A DNA stretch of 64,000 nucleotides, from NCBI GenBank assembly GCA_025059875.1, contig JANXCT010000002.1:1-64000 (forward strand), written 5' to 3'. A program made the position numbers and the translations under genes. The notes beneath the pieces are model-generated. The model saw only the letters and a list, made by a program, of their open reading frames with translations. It had not been told where the DNA came from and ran no database searches. The first letter of the stretch is position 1, and every line of letters begins with the position of its first letter. Shown in pieces: positions 22,339-31,908 of this stretch. This stretch comes from Candidatus Kapaibacterium sp. Its GTDB lineage: Bacteria; Bacteroidota; Ignavibacteria; Kapaibacteriales; HRBIN21.

Positions 22339-23706
22339 ATGGAGCGCTCTCACTATGTCGTCGTGGTTGGAGGGGCAGTTGCAGGTGCCGAGGCAGCTTA
22401 CCAATTGGCCCAGCGGGGCATCCGAGTAGCGGTGCTGGAGCAGTATCCGCTGCCGTACGGCAAGATTGAGTATGGCCTTCCGAAGTGGCATGTCAAGCTG
22501 CGGAACAAGGAAGAGGCCGCCATTGACGCTAAGCTCCAGCATCAGCTAGTGCGCTATGTCCCCAAAGTGCGCCTTGGAAGGGATGTCCGCTTAACCGAGC
22601 TCCTGCAGTGGGGCGTGAGCGCTGTCATCCTTGCAAACGGTGCGTGGCGTGACCGTCCCTTTCCTGTACCGGAGGCTGAGCAGTACATCGGACGCGGCTT
22701 CTACTACCAGAACCCCTTCATGGCATGGTTCAACCTCATGCACGATCCTGATAGCGGCGTTGAGCCGTACGAGATCGCCGATGGAGCTGTTGTCATCGGG
22801 GGCGGCTTGGCTTCGATCGACGTCGCGAAAGCTCTCATGATGCTGACAGTGGAGGAAGCTCTGCGGCGTCGAGGGATCGAGACCAACGTCATTGAAATGG
22901 AGCACGGCATAGACCGCATCCTGCAGCGTCACGGGCTTACCTTGCAGGATCTCGGGATTCAGGGGTGCACGCTCTACTATCGCCGGCAGGCTCAGGACAT
23001 GCCGCTGACCCCGATGCCGACTGATACCCCAGAACGATTGGCACGTGCTCAGGCTGTACGCCTTAAGGTGCTGGAGACTGCCCGACGGCGGTATTTGTTC
23101 AACTTCCAGGAGCTGCGGCTGCCTGTGGGAATTCTCTCCGAAGGTGGACGCATGGTGGGGCTTGTGCTGTGCCACACCCGAAAAGAGGGCGACCATGTCG
23201 TGCCCGTGGAGGGGACCGAGCATGAAGTGCGCACACCCTTGGTCATCTCCTCTATTGGCAGCATCCCTGAGCCACTGCCGGAAATCCCGATGCGAGGAGA
23301 GACGTACGCGATTGCCGATCCAGAGCTGTGCCGCATTGAGGGCTACGATAATGTCTTCGCGGTTGGGAATGCCGTCACTGGGCGTGGCAACATCCAGGAG
23401 AGCTTGCGTCACAGCCGCGAAGTGATGCAGCGCATTGTAGAGGACTACTTAGGCTGGAGTGCAGCCGTCTATGAGGCACTCACTCGAGACCAGGAAGCAT
23501 GCGTTGCCGAGGCAACGGTTCGTATTGCACAGCAGGTGCGCGAGCGTCCGCCGCTGACGGCAGATCAGATTCAGGCTATTGATGAGCGAATTACTCGCCT
23601 CTGGGAACAGGTTGGCTACGATGGGGACTACTCTACCTGGGTTCGCCGACATCTGCCCAAGCGCTTGGAAGAGCTGCTGCGGCTCCAAGTTGCCGATGAG
23701 GAATGA
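22339..23706 (+). CDS. FAD-dependent NAD(P)H oxidoreductase (ferredoxin-NADP reductase / GltD-like)
   Basis: About 455 aa with two dinucleotide-binding folds: FAD site VVVVGGAVAGAEAAYQLAQRG at the N terminus and NAD(P) site AVVIGGGLASIDVAKALM near 150-170, then the closing FAD motif YDNVFAVGNAVTGRGN. The arrangement is that of the adrenodoxin-reductase-like / glutamate synthase small subunit family. Fe-S cysteines are not evident. Placed back to back with korAB, it may transfer electrons between NADP and the ferredoxin used by KorAB; this is inference from position. The frame is open upstream to 22225 but those codons lie in the divergent promoter region. Stops 5 bp before the convergent small envelope gene. 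Confidence 0.82.
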   Translation: MERSHYVVVVGGAVAGAEAAYQLAQRGIRVAVLEQYPLPYGKIEYGLPKWHVKLRNKEEAAIDAKLQHQLVRYVPKVRLGRDVRLTELLQWGVSAVILANGAWRDRPFPVPEAEQYIGRGFYYQNPFMAWFNLMHDPDSGVEPYEIADGAVVIGGGLASIDVAKALMMLTVEEALRRRGIETNVIEMEHGIDRILQRHGLTLQDLGIQGCTLYYRRQAQDMPLTPMPTDTPERLARAQAVRLKVLETARRRYLFNFQELRLPVGILSEGGRMVGLVLCHTRKEGDHVVPVEGTEHEVRTPLVISSIGSIPEPLPEIPMRGETYAIADPELCRIEGYDNVFAVGNAVTGRGNIQESLRHSREVMQRIVEDYLGWSAAVYEALTRDQEACVAEATVRIAQQVRERPPLTADQIQAIDERITRLWEQVGYDGDYSTWVRRHLPKRLEELLRLQVADEE

Positions 23707-23711
23707 ACCCT

Positions 23712-24266
23712 CTACCGGCTTTCCCACAGCAGCCGGACTTCTGGGATGAGGCGAGAGCTCAGCGTCTGTGGTCGGCGTAAGGGGTAGTGAGTACCGGCCA
23801 AGAGGTGGAGGTAGCGCCCGCCTAGGACGTTCGGGATGCTCAGCCCAGCGAATCCTCCAACTCGCACCGCACGAAGGTCTCTACGGAGTTCCTGCCGCCA
23901 CGGTGACTGGACTGAAGGGAGGATTGGGAAGATCCACTCGAGGCTGATGCTGGGGGCCGTGGTGGGGGTCTGCTGGTACTGGAGTTGGAGCAGAAGGCGG
24001 TAGTGGAGCTCTACCCACATGAGGTACTCGTCGTGCTGCTTTCGCCCCAGCCCGGTGAGGACAATGTCAATGCTCGGGGCGAAGAACGAACGGAGCCGAG
24101 CTCCAAGGCCGATTCCAGCGGAGGGCAGATGGAGTGCTGTCTCTGAGGGGAGGAAGCGATACGCTGCAGAGCCATAGATGCAGAAGTCCACGAAGAACTG
24201 ACCGTGTGCGCTACTAAGAGCCAACGCGAAGAGGCAGGGGAGGGCTTTCAGTAATTTTGTGCTCAT
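23712..24266 (-). CDS. Small secreted or outer-membrane protein of unknown function
   Basis: 184 aa with a signal peptide (about residues 1-22, cleavage after AHG). The mature part has alternating hydrophobic strands (GIGLGARLRSFFAPSIDIVLTG, VELHYRLLLQLQYQ) like a small outer-membrane beta-barrel, ending in aromatic/charged residues (RLLWESR). No family recognised. A plus-strand promoter element for the polysaccharide operon lies inside its first codons. Confidence 0.65.
   Translation of the reverse strand: MSTKLLKALPCLFALALSSAHGQFFVDFCIYGSAAYRFLPSETALHLPSAGIGLGARLRSFFAPSIDIVLTGLGRKQHDEYLMWVELHYRLLLQLQYQQTPTTAPSISLEWIFPILPSVQSPWRQELRRDLRAVRVGGFAGLSIPNVLGGRYLHLLAGTHYPLRRPQTLSSRLIPEVRLLWESR
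24252..24259 (+). promoter_or_regulatory. Candidate -7 element (TAATTTTG) for the polysaccharide operon
   Basis: Full TAnnTTTG match on the plus strand, inside the signal-peptide codons of the divergent gene 23712-24266 and 83 bp upstream of the 4,6-dehydratase start. No better candidate is seen in 24267-24341. Confidence 0.5.
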
Positions 24267-24341
24267 GCCTACTACCGCTGACTGCCTGCAGCCAGAAGAC
24301 GGATAGAGCAGCCGGAGTGGTATGGAGCAATCGGTGTGGTC

Positions 24342-25394
24342 ATGACTGCTTCGGGAGGCCCGAGGACGGTGCTAGTCACGGGCGGGGCGGGTTTCATCGG
24401 GACGAACTTCGTTTGCTACCTCCTCCACCATACTGACGTGCGGGTCATTGTCGTAGACGCTCTCACGTACGCTGGACAGCAGCGGAACGTTGCTGCCTGG
24501 CAGAACAATCCCCGCTGTCAGTTCATTCGCGGCCGCGTGGAAGATGTGGCCCTCATGCTCGAGTTATGTCGCAGCTACCAGGTGGAGACGATCGTCCACC
24601 TTGCGGCGCAAACCCACGTGGATCGTTCCATTATGGATGCTCGTCCGTTCTTGCAGAGCAACGTAGAGGGGACAGTAGCTCTGCTGGAGGCTGCCCGCCG
24701 AGTGCGGCTACAGCGCTTTGTGCACATGTCAACGGACGAAGTCTATGGGGAGCGTCTCGAAGGGGAGTGTGCAGAAGGGGATGCCTTCGCTCCAAGTTCG
24801 CCTTACGCTGCCTCTAAAGCGGCAGCGGATTGCTTCGTACACGCCTACGTCCGAACGTATGGGGTACCTGCTTGCGTTGTGCGGAGCTGCAATGTCTATG
24901 GCCCATACCAGTTCCCTGAGAAGCTAGTGCCGATGAGCATCCTGTGTGCCCTGCATGACGAGCCTATCCCGCTCTACGGGGACGGCTCACAGCGGCGACA
25001 GTGGCTCTACGTTGGAGATGTCTGCCGAGCCCTTTGGCAGCTCTGCCAAGAGGGGGAGGCGGGGCAAGTGTATCATTTAAGCAGTGGCCAAGAACTCAGC
25101 AATCGAGAGCTGGTGGAGAAGGTCCTTGAGCTTTTGGGCAAGCCCCGTACGCTCATCCGCTCAATCTCGGATCGTCCGGGGCATGACCGGCGATACGCTC
25201 TCCAGGTAGAGACGATGCGCCAGTTGGGATGGCGGGCGCGCGTGGGCTTAGAGGAGGGGTTGCGGAGAACCGTGGAGTGGTACATTCACCACCGCACGTG
25301 GTGGGAGCCCTTGTGGAATGGCGAGTACGCGGAGTACCGCCGGCAGTGGTATGACGCGGTCTTAGCCTCCAACCTCTACGGTGGATCTGCATGA
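24342..25394 (+). CDS. rmlB: NDP-sugar 4,6-dehydratase (RmlB/RfbB-like)
   Basis: About 350 aa short-chain dehydrogenase of the extended type. The NAD site VLVTGGAGFIGTNFVCYLL is at the N terminus; the catalytic MSTDEVYGE (Thr-Asp-Glu) and YAASKAAAD (Tyr-x3-Lys) motifs are intact, as in dTDP-glucose 4,6-dehydratase. The Asp-Glu pair favours dehydratase over epimerase. No rmlA, rmlC or rmlD is nearby, so the true substrate could be another NDP-hexose. GTG 24336 is an alternative start. First of four tightly overlapping genes for surface-sugar synthesis and export. Confidence 0.82.
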   Translation: MTASGGPRTVLVTGGAGFIGTNFVCYLLHHTDVRVIVVDALTYAGQQRNVAAWQNNPRCQFIRGRVEDVALMLELCRSYQVETIVHLAAQTHVDRSIMDARPFLQSNVEGTVALLEAARRVRLQRFVHMSTDEVYGERLEGECAEGDAFAPSSPYAASKAAADCFVHAYVRTYGVPACVVRSCNVYGPYQFPEKLVPMSILCALHDEPIPLYGDGSQRRQWLYVGDVCRALWQLCQEGEAGQVYHLSSGQELSNRELVEKVLELLGKPRTLIRSISDRPGHDRRYALQVETMRQLGWRARVGLEEGLRRTVEWYIHHRTWWEPLWNGEYAEYRRQWYDAVLASNLYGGSA

Positions 25395-26734
25395 GCTCGG
25401 GTCAATCCGTTCTCGACGAGCTGCGCCAGCGCATAGAGCAACGCCGCGTGAGGGTTGGCGTCCTTGGGATGGGCTACGTGGGGCTGCCGCTGGCGATGGA
25501 ATTCGCACGGGCGGGAGTCCATACGATAGGGCTGGATACCAACGCAGCCAAGATTGAGCAGCTACGCCGTGGACGCTCCTACCTTCGGGATGTTCCCTCC
25601 GACGTTGTGGCTGAGCAGCTCCGTTTGGGACTGTTCATCCCAACGACGGACTTCCAGCGATGCCAAGAGTGCGATGCCCTCTTCATTTGCGTTCCGACCC
25701 CCTTCACGGCTCACAAAGACCCTGACATCAGCTTCATCCTGCAGGCCACGGATAGCATTGCCGAAACCCTGCGTCCTGGACAGATCGTTGTGCTCCGGAG
25801 TACGACCTTCCCGGGGACGACCGAGGAGTACGTGCTGCCGAGGCTCCGGCAGAAGGGATTGCGCGTTGGGGAGGACTTCTTCTTGGCGTTCTCGCCTGAA
25901 CGGGTAGACCCCGGGAACAAAGTATGGACGACCGCTAACACCCCGGTGGTCGTTGGAGGAGTGACGCCGGCATGCACAGAGTTAGCGGCGGCTGTGTTGC
26001 GCTTGGCCGTCCAAGTGGTCGTCCCCGTTAGCTCTCCAAGGGTTGCGGAGATGGCGAAGCTGTTGGAGAACATCTTCCGCAGCGTCAACATTGCGCTGGT
26101 GAACGAGCTAGCGCAACTCTGCGACCGCTTAGGCATCAGCGTGTGGGAAGTGATTGAAGCGGCAGCGACGAAGCCCTTCGGGTTTATGCCGTTCTACCCT
26201 GGGCCAGGCATCGGGGGACATTGCATCCTGATTGACCCGTACTACCTAGCATGGGCAGCACGGCGCTACGACTTCGTCACCAACTTCGTGACGCTAGCAG
26301 CCGAAGTCAACGAGGCAATGCCCTTCTACGTTCGCGACCTCGTAGAGCGGGAGATTGCTCGGCTGCCTGTGCGGCTGGAGAAGGCGAACGTCCTCTTCTT
26401 GGGGGTTGCCTTCAAAAGGGACGTAGATGACCTGCGCCATTCGCCGGCTCTGAAGGTCATGGAACTCCTGTGGCAGGACGGCGTGCGCTCCATTGGCTAC
26501 TATGACCCGTACATCCCGCAGGTTGAGTTTGCTGGAGGCATCCTGGAGTCTGCCCCGGGACTTACTCCTGAGCTGCTGAAGCGCCAGCACGTTGTGGTCA
26601 TCACGACGGATCATAGCTGCGTAGACTACGAGCTCGTCTGCCGGTGGAGCCGTGTCGTGGTTGATACGCGCAATGCATGCCGTCATGTTCAGCGGCCTCG
26701 GGCACGAATTGTGCTCCTCGGAAGCGGACGATGA
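25391..26734 (+). CDS. Nucleotide-sugar dehydrogenase (UDP-GlcNAc 6-dehydrogenase type)
   Basis: 447 aa UDP-glucose/GDP-mannose dehydrogenase family. N-terminal NAD site VGVLGMGYVGLPLAMEFA; FICVPTPF and STTFPGTTEE in the first domain; the catalytic Cys lies in GPGIGGHCILIDPYYL, the version typical of WbpA/WecC enzymes acting on UDP-HexNAc; C-terminal domain starts at VLFLGVAFKRDVDDLRHSPA. It oxidises C6 to a uronic acid. ATGA overlap with the dehydratase upstream and with wecB downstream indicates one operon. Confidence 0.9.
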   Translation: MSSGQSVLDELRQRIEQRRVRVGVLGMGYVGLPLAMEFARAGVHTIGLDTNAAKIEQLRRGRSYLRDVPSDVVAEQLRLGLFIPTTDFQRCQECDALFICVPTPFTAHKDPDISFILQATDSIAETLRPGQIVVLRSTTFPGTTEEYVLPRLRQKGLRVGEDFFLAFSPERVDPGNKVWTTANTPVVVGGVTPACTELAAAVLRLAVQVVVPVSSPRVAEMAKLLENIFRSVNIALVNELAQLCDRLGISVWEVIEAAATKPFGFMPFYPGPGIGGHCILIDPYYLAWAARRYDFVTNFVTLAAEVNEAMPFYVRDLVEREIARLPVRLEKANVLFLGVAFKRDVDDLRHSPALKVMELLWQDGVRSIGYYDPYIPQVEFAGGILESAPGLTPELLKRQHVVVITTDHSCVDYELVCRWSRVVVDTRNACRHVQRPRARIVLLGSGR

Positions 26735-27864
26735 AAGCGCGCGTCCTATCCGTTGTGGGTGCACGCCCGAACTACATGAAGGTGGCGCCGCTGCACCGCG
26801 CTTTCGCTCGGTATGTGGATGTGGTAGAGCACATCATCGTCCACACGGGGCAGCACTACGACCCAGAGCTGTCGGATGTCTTCTTCGCTGACCTGGATTT
26901 GCCGCAGCCTTCAGTCTTCTTGGGAGTCGGCTCGGGTACGCACGCTCAGCAGACGGCTCGCATTATGCTGGCCTTTGAGCCGGTGTGCTTAGAACTCTCG
27001 CCGGACTTAGTCATTGTGGTTGGAGACGTCAACTCCACCCTTGCCTGTGCTCTGACGGCAGTCAAGCTAGGGATTCCAGTGGCGCACGTCGAGGCAGGAC
27101 TCCGCAGCTTTGATCGAAGCATGCCAGAGGAGATCAATCGGGTCGTTACAGACGCCGTTGCAGACTACTTCTTCGTCACCGAGCCGAGCGGAGTGGAGAA
27201 CCTACGCTGTCAGGGTGCCCCAGAGGAGCGCATCTTCCTGGTCGGCAACACGATGATTGACTCTCTGCTGTTCGCCCTGCCGAAGGCCGAGCAGAGCACA
27301 CTTCCGGAGAGCTTAGGTCTGGAGCCGCAGGGGTACGTCGTTGTAACACTCCACCGGCCGAGCAATGTGGACGATCCGCAGCAGCTGCGGGAGCTCCTAC
27401 TCGTGTTGAACGAGCTGGCCCAGTGGCGCACGGTCGTTTTCCCGATGCACCCGAGGACACGGCAGGCCGTTGAGCGCTTTGGATTGCAAGGGCTGCTGCA
27501 GCGGCTACTGGTGCTGCCTCCGTTGAGCTACGTAGACTTCATAGCACTCGTCCTTCGGGCCGACTTCGTCATGACGGACTCCGGCGGCATCCAGGAAGAG
27601 ACCACGTACCTAGGAATCCCCTGCCTGACGCTACGGACAACGACGGAACGACCGATTACGTGCTCCATGGGGACGAACCAGTTGGTGCCGCCAAGGGCCG
27701 ATGCGCTGCGGGCAGCATTGGCGGCACTGAGGCGAGGGGAGCGGAAGCAGGGGCGTGTACCACCGTTGTGGGATGGACATGCAGCCGAGCGGATCGCTCA
27801 AGTGGTGGTGGAGCATTGTCTGCGCCTGCCTGTGGGGCAGCCTCTGGGCACAGGAAGCGGGTAG
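26731..27864 (+). CDS. wecB: UDP-N-acetylglucosamine 2-epimerase (non-hydrolysing)
   Basis: 377 aa GT-B-like epimerase converting UDP-GlcNAc to UDP-ManNAc. Motifs: VVGARPNYMKVAPLH, HTGQHYDPELSDVFF, VVGDVNSTLACALTA, HVEAGLRSFDRSMPEEINR, and TDSGGIQEETTYLG near the C terminus. Together with the upstream dehydrogenase it would supply UDP-ManNAc(A)-type precursors. ATG 26731 overlaps the preceding stop (ATGA); its own 3' end overlaps the export gene by about 90 bp in a different frame. Confidence 0.95.
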   Translation: MKARVLSVVGARPNYMKVAPLHRAFARYVDVVEHIIVHTGQHYDPELSDVFFADLDLPQPSVFLGVGSGTHAQQTARIMLAFEPVCLELSPDLVIVVGDVNSTLACALTAVKLGIPVAHVEAGLRSFDRSMPEEINRVVTDAVADYFFVTEPSGVENLRCQGAPEERIFLVGNTMIDSLLFALPKAEQSTLPESLGLEPQGYVVVTLHRPSNVDDPQQLRELLLVLNELAQWRTVVFPMHPRTRQAVERFGLQGLLQRLLVLPPLSYVDFIALVLRADFVMTDSGGIQEETTYLGIPCLTLRTTTERPITCSMGTNQLVPPRADALRAALAALRRGERKQGRVPPLWDGHAAERIAQVVVEHCLRLPVGQPLGTGSG

Positions 27865-29545
27865 GTCTCTGCTGCCGCAGAGCCTATGGCAGACGCTGGA
27901 GGAGGCGGGTACGTTGACCGCGCTGCGAGACGTCCTCCCGGAGCTGCCACCGAGCGACGGGGCTGTCATGCCGGAGGAGTACTACCTTGGGCCAGGAGAT
28001 GTGTTGCTAGTGCAAGTCTTAGCGCCAGTGGTGCAGAGCCATCGGGTGGTGGTGTCCGCTACGGCTGATGTCCTCATCCCACGGTTGGGCTTAGTCTCCG
28101 TCAAGGGGAAATCAATTGCCCAGTTACGCCAAGAGCTGCAGCAGCTCGTACAGCAGCGTAATCCAGCAGCAACCGTCAATGTCCAGCTCCTGCTGCCCCG
28201 GCGGGTGGTGGTTACTGTCAGCGGGTACGTGCGTTCGCCAGGGACGTACATCCTGCCAGCGAGTCTGCGGGTATCTACGGCGGTGCGGCTTGCAATGTAC
28301 GGTGATGCTGCGGCGAGGACGGCATCTGGAAGACCGATGCAGGCGCCGCTAGCCGCCGGTTCGGTACAAGAGCTCCAAGGGCACGAGTGGGAGTACAGCA
28401 GCGTCCCGCTACTGCCGAGCTTCTGCACGCGACATCTCGTGCTGCGGTTCGCCGATGGTACAACCCGGGAGGCCGACGTAGAGCGCGGACGAGCCTTAGG
28501 GGAAGTGCAGTCCGACCCGATGCTGAGCGAGGGGCTAGAGATCTTCGTCCCTGCGCCACCCCCGACTGGGTACGCTACAGTGTCTATCGGGGGGGCTGTT
28601 AGGCGTCCGCTCCGGATTGCACATCGCCATGGGGATCGGCTCTCGTTCCTCCTGCGCTTAGCCGGCGGGATCGATCCTCAGCGGGCACAGTACGTTGCCC
28701 TCATCCATCTTCCTGGGAGGCCGCCAGAGCGTGTTGAGCTAGACACAGCTGGAATGCCAACGACGGACCCACTCCTTGCACCGGGAACAGCTGTGATTGT
28801 GCCAGAACGTCCGGTGGCAGGGATTATACGGCAGGGGGTGGTTCGCCTCCTTGGAGGGGTGGTCCGGCCAGGCGCGTACGTCATCGAGCCCGGACGGACG
28901 CGCCTGAAGGAGGTCATAGAACAGGCGGGTGGCCTTGTTCCAACGGCAGCGTTAGCACAGGCCTACATCCAACGGGTGCCTCCACCGCAGGCTTTCCAGA
29001 CCGACCCTCGGATGCCCACCGAAGTCGGCCTGTACAGCCGCTTTCTGTACAGCGACCTCCGGCTGGAAGATACCGTCCGCTACATGCTGGATATGCGGCT
29101 GCAGCGCTCGCTCGTTGCATGTGACTTCGTCGCGCTCTTCCGTGATGGGGACCTTCGACATAACGTGCCGCTGGAAGATGGGGACGTCATCGTGATCCCG
29201 GAGCAGGAGCGACACGTCTACCTCTGGGGACAGGTACGGTTCCCCGGGGCTGTGCCGTTTGAGGCAGGCCAAACGACAGACTGGTACATCCAGCAGGCAG
29301 GAGGTTACGGTGTGGGCGCAGATCCGAGGCGGGTGAGAGTATTGCGTGGTCCGCAGCGGGTCTGGCTTACCCCCAAACAGGCAGGGGCGCTTCAGCCGGG
29401 CGATGAGATCTACGTCCCACGGATACTCGACGTCCCCGCGTGGGCCCAGCAACAGGCAGAGCTGCAGTTCTACACCGTTCTGGTAGGGGCAGTCTCGACA
29501 CTGACCTTTGTCGTCACCACGATCTTCAACCTTCTGCGGCGTTGA
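27773..29545 (+). CDS. Polysaccharide export protein with SLBB domains (Wza-like)
   Basis: About 590 aa. A signal peptide (WWWSIVCACLWGSLWA) is followed by the Poly_export domain (EYYLGPGDVLLVQVLAP, VSATADVLIPRLGLVSVKG) and several SLBB repeats (VVVTVSGYVRSPGTYILPA, VRLLGGVVRPGAYVIEPG, VYLWGQVRFPGAVPFEAGQ), with a C-terminal hydrophobic segment (FYTVLVGAVSTLTFVVTTIF). Such proteins form the outer-membrane/periplasmic channel for capsule or exopolysaccharide. The start lies within the 3' end of wecB; ATG 27773 or 27779 fit the signal peptide. Overlaps the convergent GT2 gene by 20 bp. No wzc/BY-kinase or Wzx/Wzy gene is seen in the window. Confidence 0.88.
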   Translation: MDMQPSGSLKWWWSIVCACLWGSLWAQEAGRSLLPQSLWQTLEEAGTLTALRDVLPELPPSDGAVMPEEYYLGPGDVLLVQVLAPVVQSHRVVVSATADVLIPRLGLVSVKGKSIAQLRQELQQLVQQRNPAATVNVQLLLPRRVVVTVSGYVRSPGTYILPASLRVSTAVRLAMYGDAAARTASGRPMQAPLAAGSVQELQGHEWEYSSVPLLPSFCTRHLVLRFADGTTREADVERGRALGEVQSDPMLSEGLEIFVPAPPPTGYATVSIGGAVRRPLRIAHRHGDRLSFLLRLAGGIDPQRAQYVALIHLPGRPPERVELDTAGMPTTDPLLAPGTAVIVPERPVAGIIRQGVVRLLGGVVRPGAYVIEPGRTRLKEVIEQAGGLVPTAALAQAYIQRVPPPQAFQTDPRMPTEVGLYSRFLYSDLRLEDTVRYMLDMRLQRSLVACDFVALFRDGDLRHNVPLEDGDVIVIPEQERHVYLWGQVRFPGAVPFEAGQTTDWYIQQAGGYGVGADPRRVRVLRGPQRVWLTPKQAGALQPGDEIYVPRILDVPAWAQQQAELQFYTVLVGAVSTLTFVVTTIFNLLRR

Positions 29546-30329
29546 CGAGCGGCGGATGGAGGGCTTCAGGAAGCACAGTAGGGCGACGCAGCAGGTGGCT
29601 CAGGCGTCGCAGCGGCTTTGCGAACGGGACCAGCAGGCCCCAAGGTGTGAGGCCATGTTGCTTCCAGGTGCGCCAGCACTCCCAGTTCCCCCGCAGAATG
29701 GAGCGGAGAGAACGGTTGCTAATGCCGCCGCTATCCATGCAGGCCAGCACCCGCGGAATGTACTGGACGCGGATGGCTCCCACAAACAGCAGGCGGAACA
29801 TCAGCTCATAGTCAGCAGCGATCCGGTAGTCCAGATTGAATCCTCCGAAGCGCTCGTACACCGAGCGCCGAGCGAAGAAGGTCTGGTGTGGCGGCATCCA
29901 GCCGAAGTAGTACTTCCAACGTCGATAGGGGCCAGCGCGCCAGTAGCGGACAATCCGTCTTGTCCCGGGGCTGACGAAGACCACGTCGCCGTAGCAGGCC
30001 TCGACGGTAGGATCGGAGAAGACCGCTGCAACATCGCGCAGCACGAACCGGTCAGCGTATTGGTCATCGGCATTCAGGATGCCGATGATGTCGCCCGTTG
30101 CATAGCGCAGCCCCTTGTTCATGGCATCGTAGAGCCCTCGGTCGGGTTCGCTGACGAAGACGCTGAGCCGGTGACGGTAGCGCTCCAGGATGTCGCGGGT
30201 GGGTGGGGGGGAGCCACCGTCGATGACGATAGTTTCTACTTCGGCCTCCACCTCCTGGGCGAAGATGGATTCCAGGGCCCGCGCGACACGAGGATCGTTG
30301 AGCACAACAGTGATGATGGAGATCCGCAT
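29526..30329 (-). CDS. GT2-family glycosyltransferase
   Basis: 267 aa GT-A domain: MRISIITVVLNDPRVARALESI, ETIVIDGGSPPPTRDIL, VSEPDRGLYDAMNKGLRYATGDIIGILNADDQY and a C-terminal FFARRSVYERFGGFNLDYRIAADYELMFRL. This pattern (SEPDRGLYDAMNKG, NADD) is common in capsule/O-antigen enzymes of the WcaA/WbdN kind. The frame is open further upstream, but the TATTTTTG element 31 bp before ATG 30329 marks the likely start. It sits on the opposite strand within the polysaccharide cluster. Confidence 0.88.
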   Translation of the reverse strand: MRISIITVVLNDPRVARALESIFAQEVEAEVETIVIDGGSPPPTRDILERYRHRLSVFVSEPDRGLYDAMNKGLRYATGDIIGILNADDQYADRFVLRDVAAVFSDPTVEACYGDVVFVSPGTRRIVRYWRAGPYRRWKYYFGWMPPHQTFFARRSVYERFGGFNLDYRIAADYELMFRLLFVGAIRVQYIPRVLACMDSGGISNRSLRSILRGNWECWRTWKQHGLTPWGLLVPFAKPLRRLSHLLRRPTVLPEALHPPLVNAAEG

Positions 30330-30359
30330 CGCAGAGCGCTCGTCTCCTACAGGCGGCAG

Positions 30360-30367
30360 CAAAAATA
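30360..30367 (-). promoter_or_regulatory. Candidate -7 element (TATTTTTG) for the GT2 gene
   Basis: Full TAnnTTTG match on the minus strand, 31 bp before ATG 30329; predicted leader about 25 nt. Confidence 0.6.
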
Positions 30368-30432
30368 CAGAGCTAAGGTCGCCAGTCCGTTTCCTGAGCT
30401 CAGCTGGGGCCGATAGCAGTGGTACGTGAGGC

Positions 30433-31905
30433 ATGGCAGACGCTGTCACGTATCCTGCATCACTGACGCAGCGACGGTGGCGCTGGAAGAGCGGGCAACA
30501 CAGCCCAGTAGTGTTCCAGCTAGGGGTGGACCTCGTTGTGCTCGTGCTTGGGACCCTTGGCTACCTCTGGGTGCGCTTTGGCAGTGGCTGGCTGGACTCC
30601 GTGGCTACTCCGACCGGTGAGGAGGTCGTAGCCATCGTCTCAATGCTGACAGGCTACTGGGTGCTGTTGTTCTGGCTCGCAGGGCTCTACCGGAACTGGT
30701 ACAGCCGTCCGCCGCTGGAGGAGCTATGGGCAGTGGTGCGCTCGGTACTGCTCGGGATAGCCCTGCTATTGGTGCTGGTGTTCTGGGATAGTGGCGATTT
30801 CTACCGAAGCAACTTTCGGGCAGTGGCAGGGATCTACGCGGCTTTCCTTGGGATTGGGCTGGGGGCTGGTCGTCTAGCAGTGCGGGCGCTCCAGCGCTCC
30901 CTCCGGCAGCGCGGAATCCTCACGATACCAGCCCTCCTGGTGGGAAATCCGCGGGGGGTTGAGCGGTTGCTCGAGGAGTTGCGTCGGATCCCCCATTGGG
31001 GCTACCGTCCGCTCGGGGTCGTCCTACCGTCAAGTGGGGTGTCGGAGCAGGAGTGGAACGGCAAGGGCCCTATTCCGGTTCTCGGGACCGTAGCAGTGTT
31101 GCGTGAGCTCATCCGCCGATGGGAGCCGGAGGAGCTCCTTCTGGCTTTTCAGCCGCCGGATCCCCAAGAAGTAGGCAAGGTGATGGGTGTTGCTGAAGAG
31201 GCTCGGGTAGGGGTCAAGATACTGCCGGAGCTCTACCGGGTCACGTCTGGGCAGGCTCGTATCCGACGCCTCTACGGCACGAGCCTCCTGGAGCTGAACC
31301 CGGAGATTCTCAACCCCTGGCAGGCCTTCGTGAAGCGGACCTTGGATATCGTCATCAGCGTCCTGATACTCTTCGTCGGTGCTCCCTTGTGGCTCTTGAT
31401 CGCGGCTGCGATCTGGGTTGACAGTGGGCGTCCTATCTTCTTCGTCCAGGAGCGGGTTGGACGACATGGGCGCATATTCCGACTCTACAAGTTTCGCACG
31501 ATGCTGCCCGAGGGGGACCCGAACCGGCTCTGGACACAGCGGGGCGACCCGCGAATCACACGGGTCGGGAGGTGGCTGCGCAAGACGTACTTGGACGAGA
31601 TCCCGCAGTTCTGGAACGTGCTCAAAGGCGAAATGAGCATCGTTGGTCCTCGGCCAGAGCGACCGTACTACGTGGAGCTCTTTACCCAGATGGTGCCCGA
31701 GTACCCTCGCCGGCACTGCGTCAAACCAGGGATTACGGGATGGTGGCAGGTGTGCCGTCGTCAGGAGCTCAACGTGCCGACAGTTGAAGGGGTGCGCTCC
31801 CGGTTGGAGATGGACTTCTACTACATCGAGAACCAGTCGCTGGCGCTGGACCTGGAGATTATGCTCCGCACGGTGTGGGTAATGCTCACGGGCAAGGGGG
31901 TGTGA
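30433..31905 (+). CDS. Polyprenyl-phosphate sugar phosphotransferase (WbaP/WcaJ-like)
   Basis: 490 aa initiating phosphoglycosyltransferase. Four N-terminal membrane helices and a CoA-binding-like middle region are followed by the catalytic bacterial sugar transferase domain: re-entrant helix at [20 protein letters not shown], then [49 protein letters not shown] and [10 protein letters not shown]. The Asp-Glu catalytic pair (LDEIPQ) is intact. It transfers a sugar phosphate to undecaprenyl phosphate, the first step of repeat-unit assembly. Confidence 0.92.
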   Translation: MADAVTYPASLTQRRWRWKSGQHSPVVFQLGVDLVVLVLGTLGYLWVRFGSGWLDSVATPTGEEVVAIVSMLTGYWVLLFWLAGLYRNWYSRPPLEELWAVVRSVLLGIALLLVLVFWDSGDFYRSNFRAVAGIYAAFLGIGLGAGRLAVRALQRSLRQRGILTIPALLVGNPRGVERLLEELRRIPHWGYRPLGVVLPSSGVSEQEWNGKGPIPVLGTVAVLRELIRRWEPEELLLAFQPPDPQEVGKVMGVAEEARVGVKILPELYRVTSGQARIRRLYGTSLLELNPEILNPWQAFVKRTLDIVISVLILFVGAPLWLLIAAAIWVDSGRPIFFVQERVGRHGRIFRLYKFRTMLPEGDPNRLWTQRGDPRITRVGRWLRKTYLDEIPQFWNVLKGEMSIVGPRPERPYYVELFTQMVPEYPRRHCVKPGITGWWQVCRRQELNVPTVEGVRSRLEMDFYYIENQSLALDLEIMLRTVWVMLTGKGV

Positions 31906-31908
31906 AGG

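Noticed and set aside
22591-23412. 273-codon open frame on the minus strand
   Set aside because: Shadow of the FAD oxidoreductase, whose nucleotide-binding motifs are clear on the plus strand.
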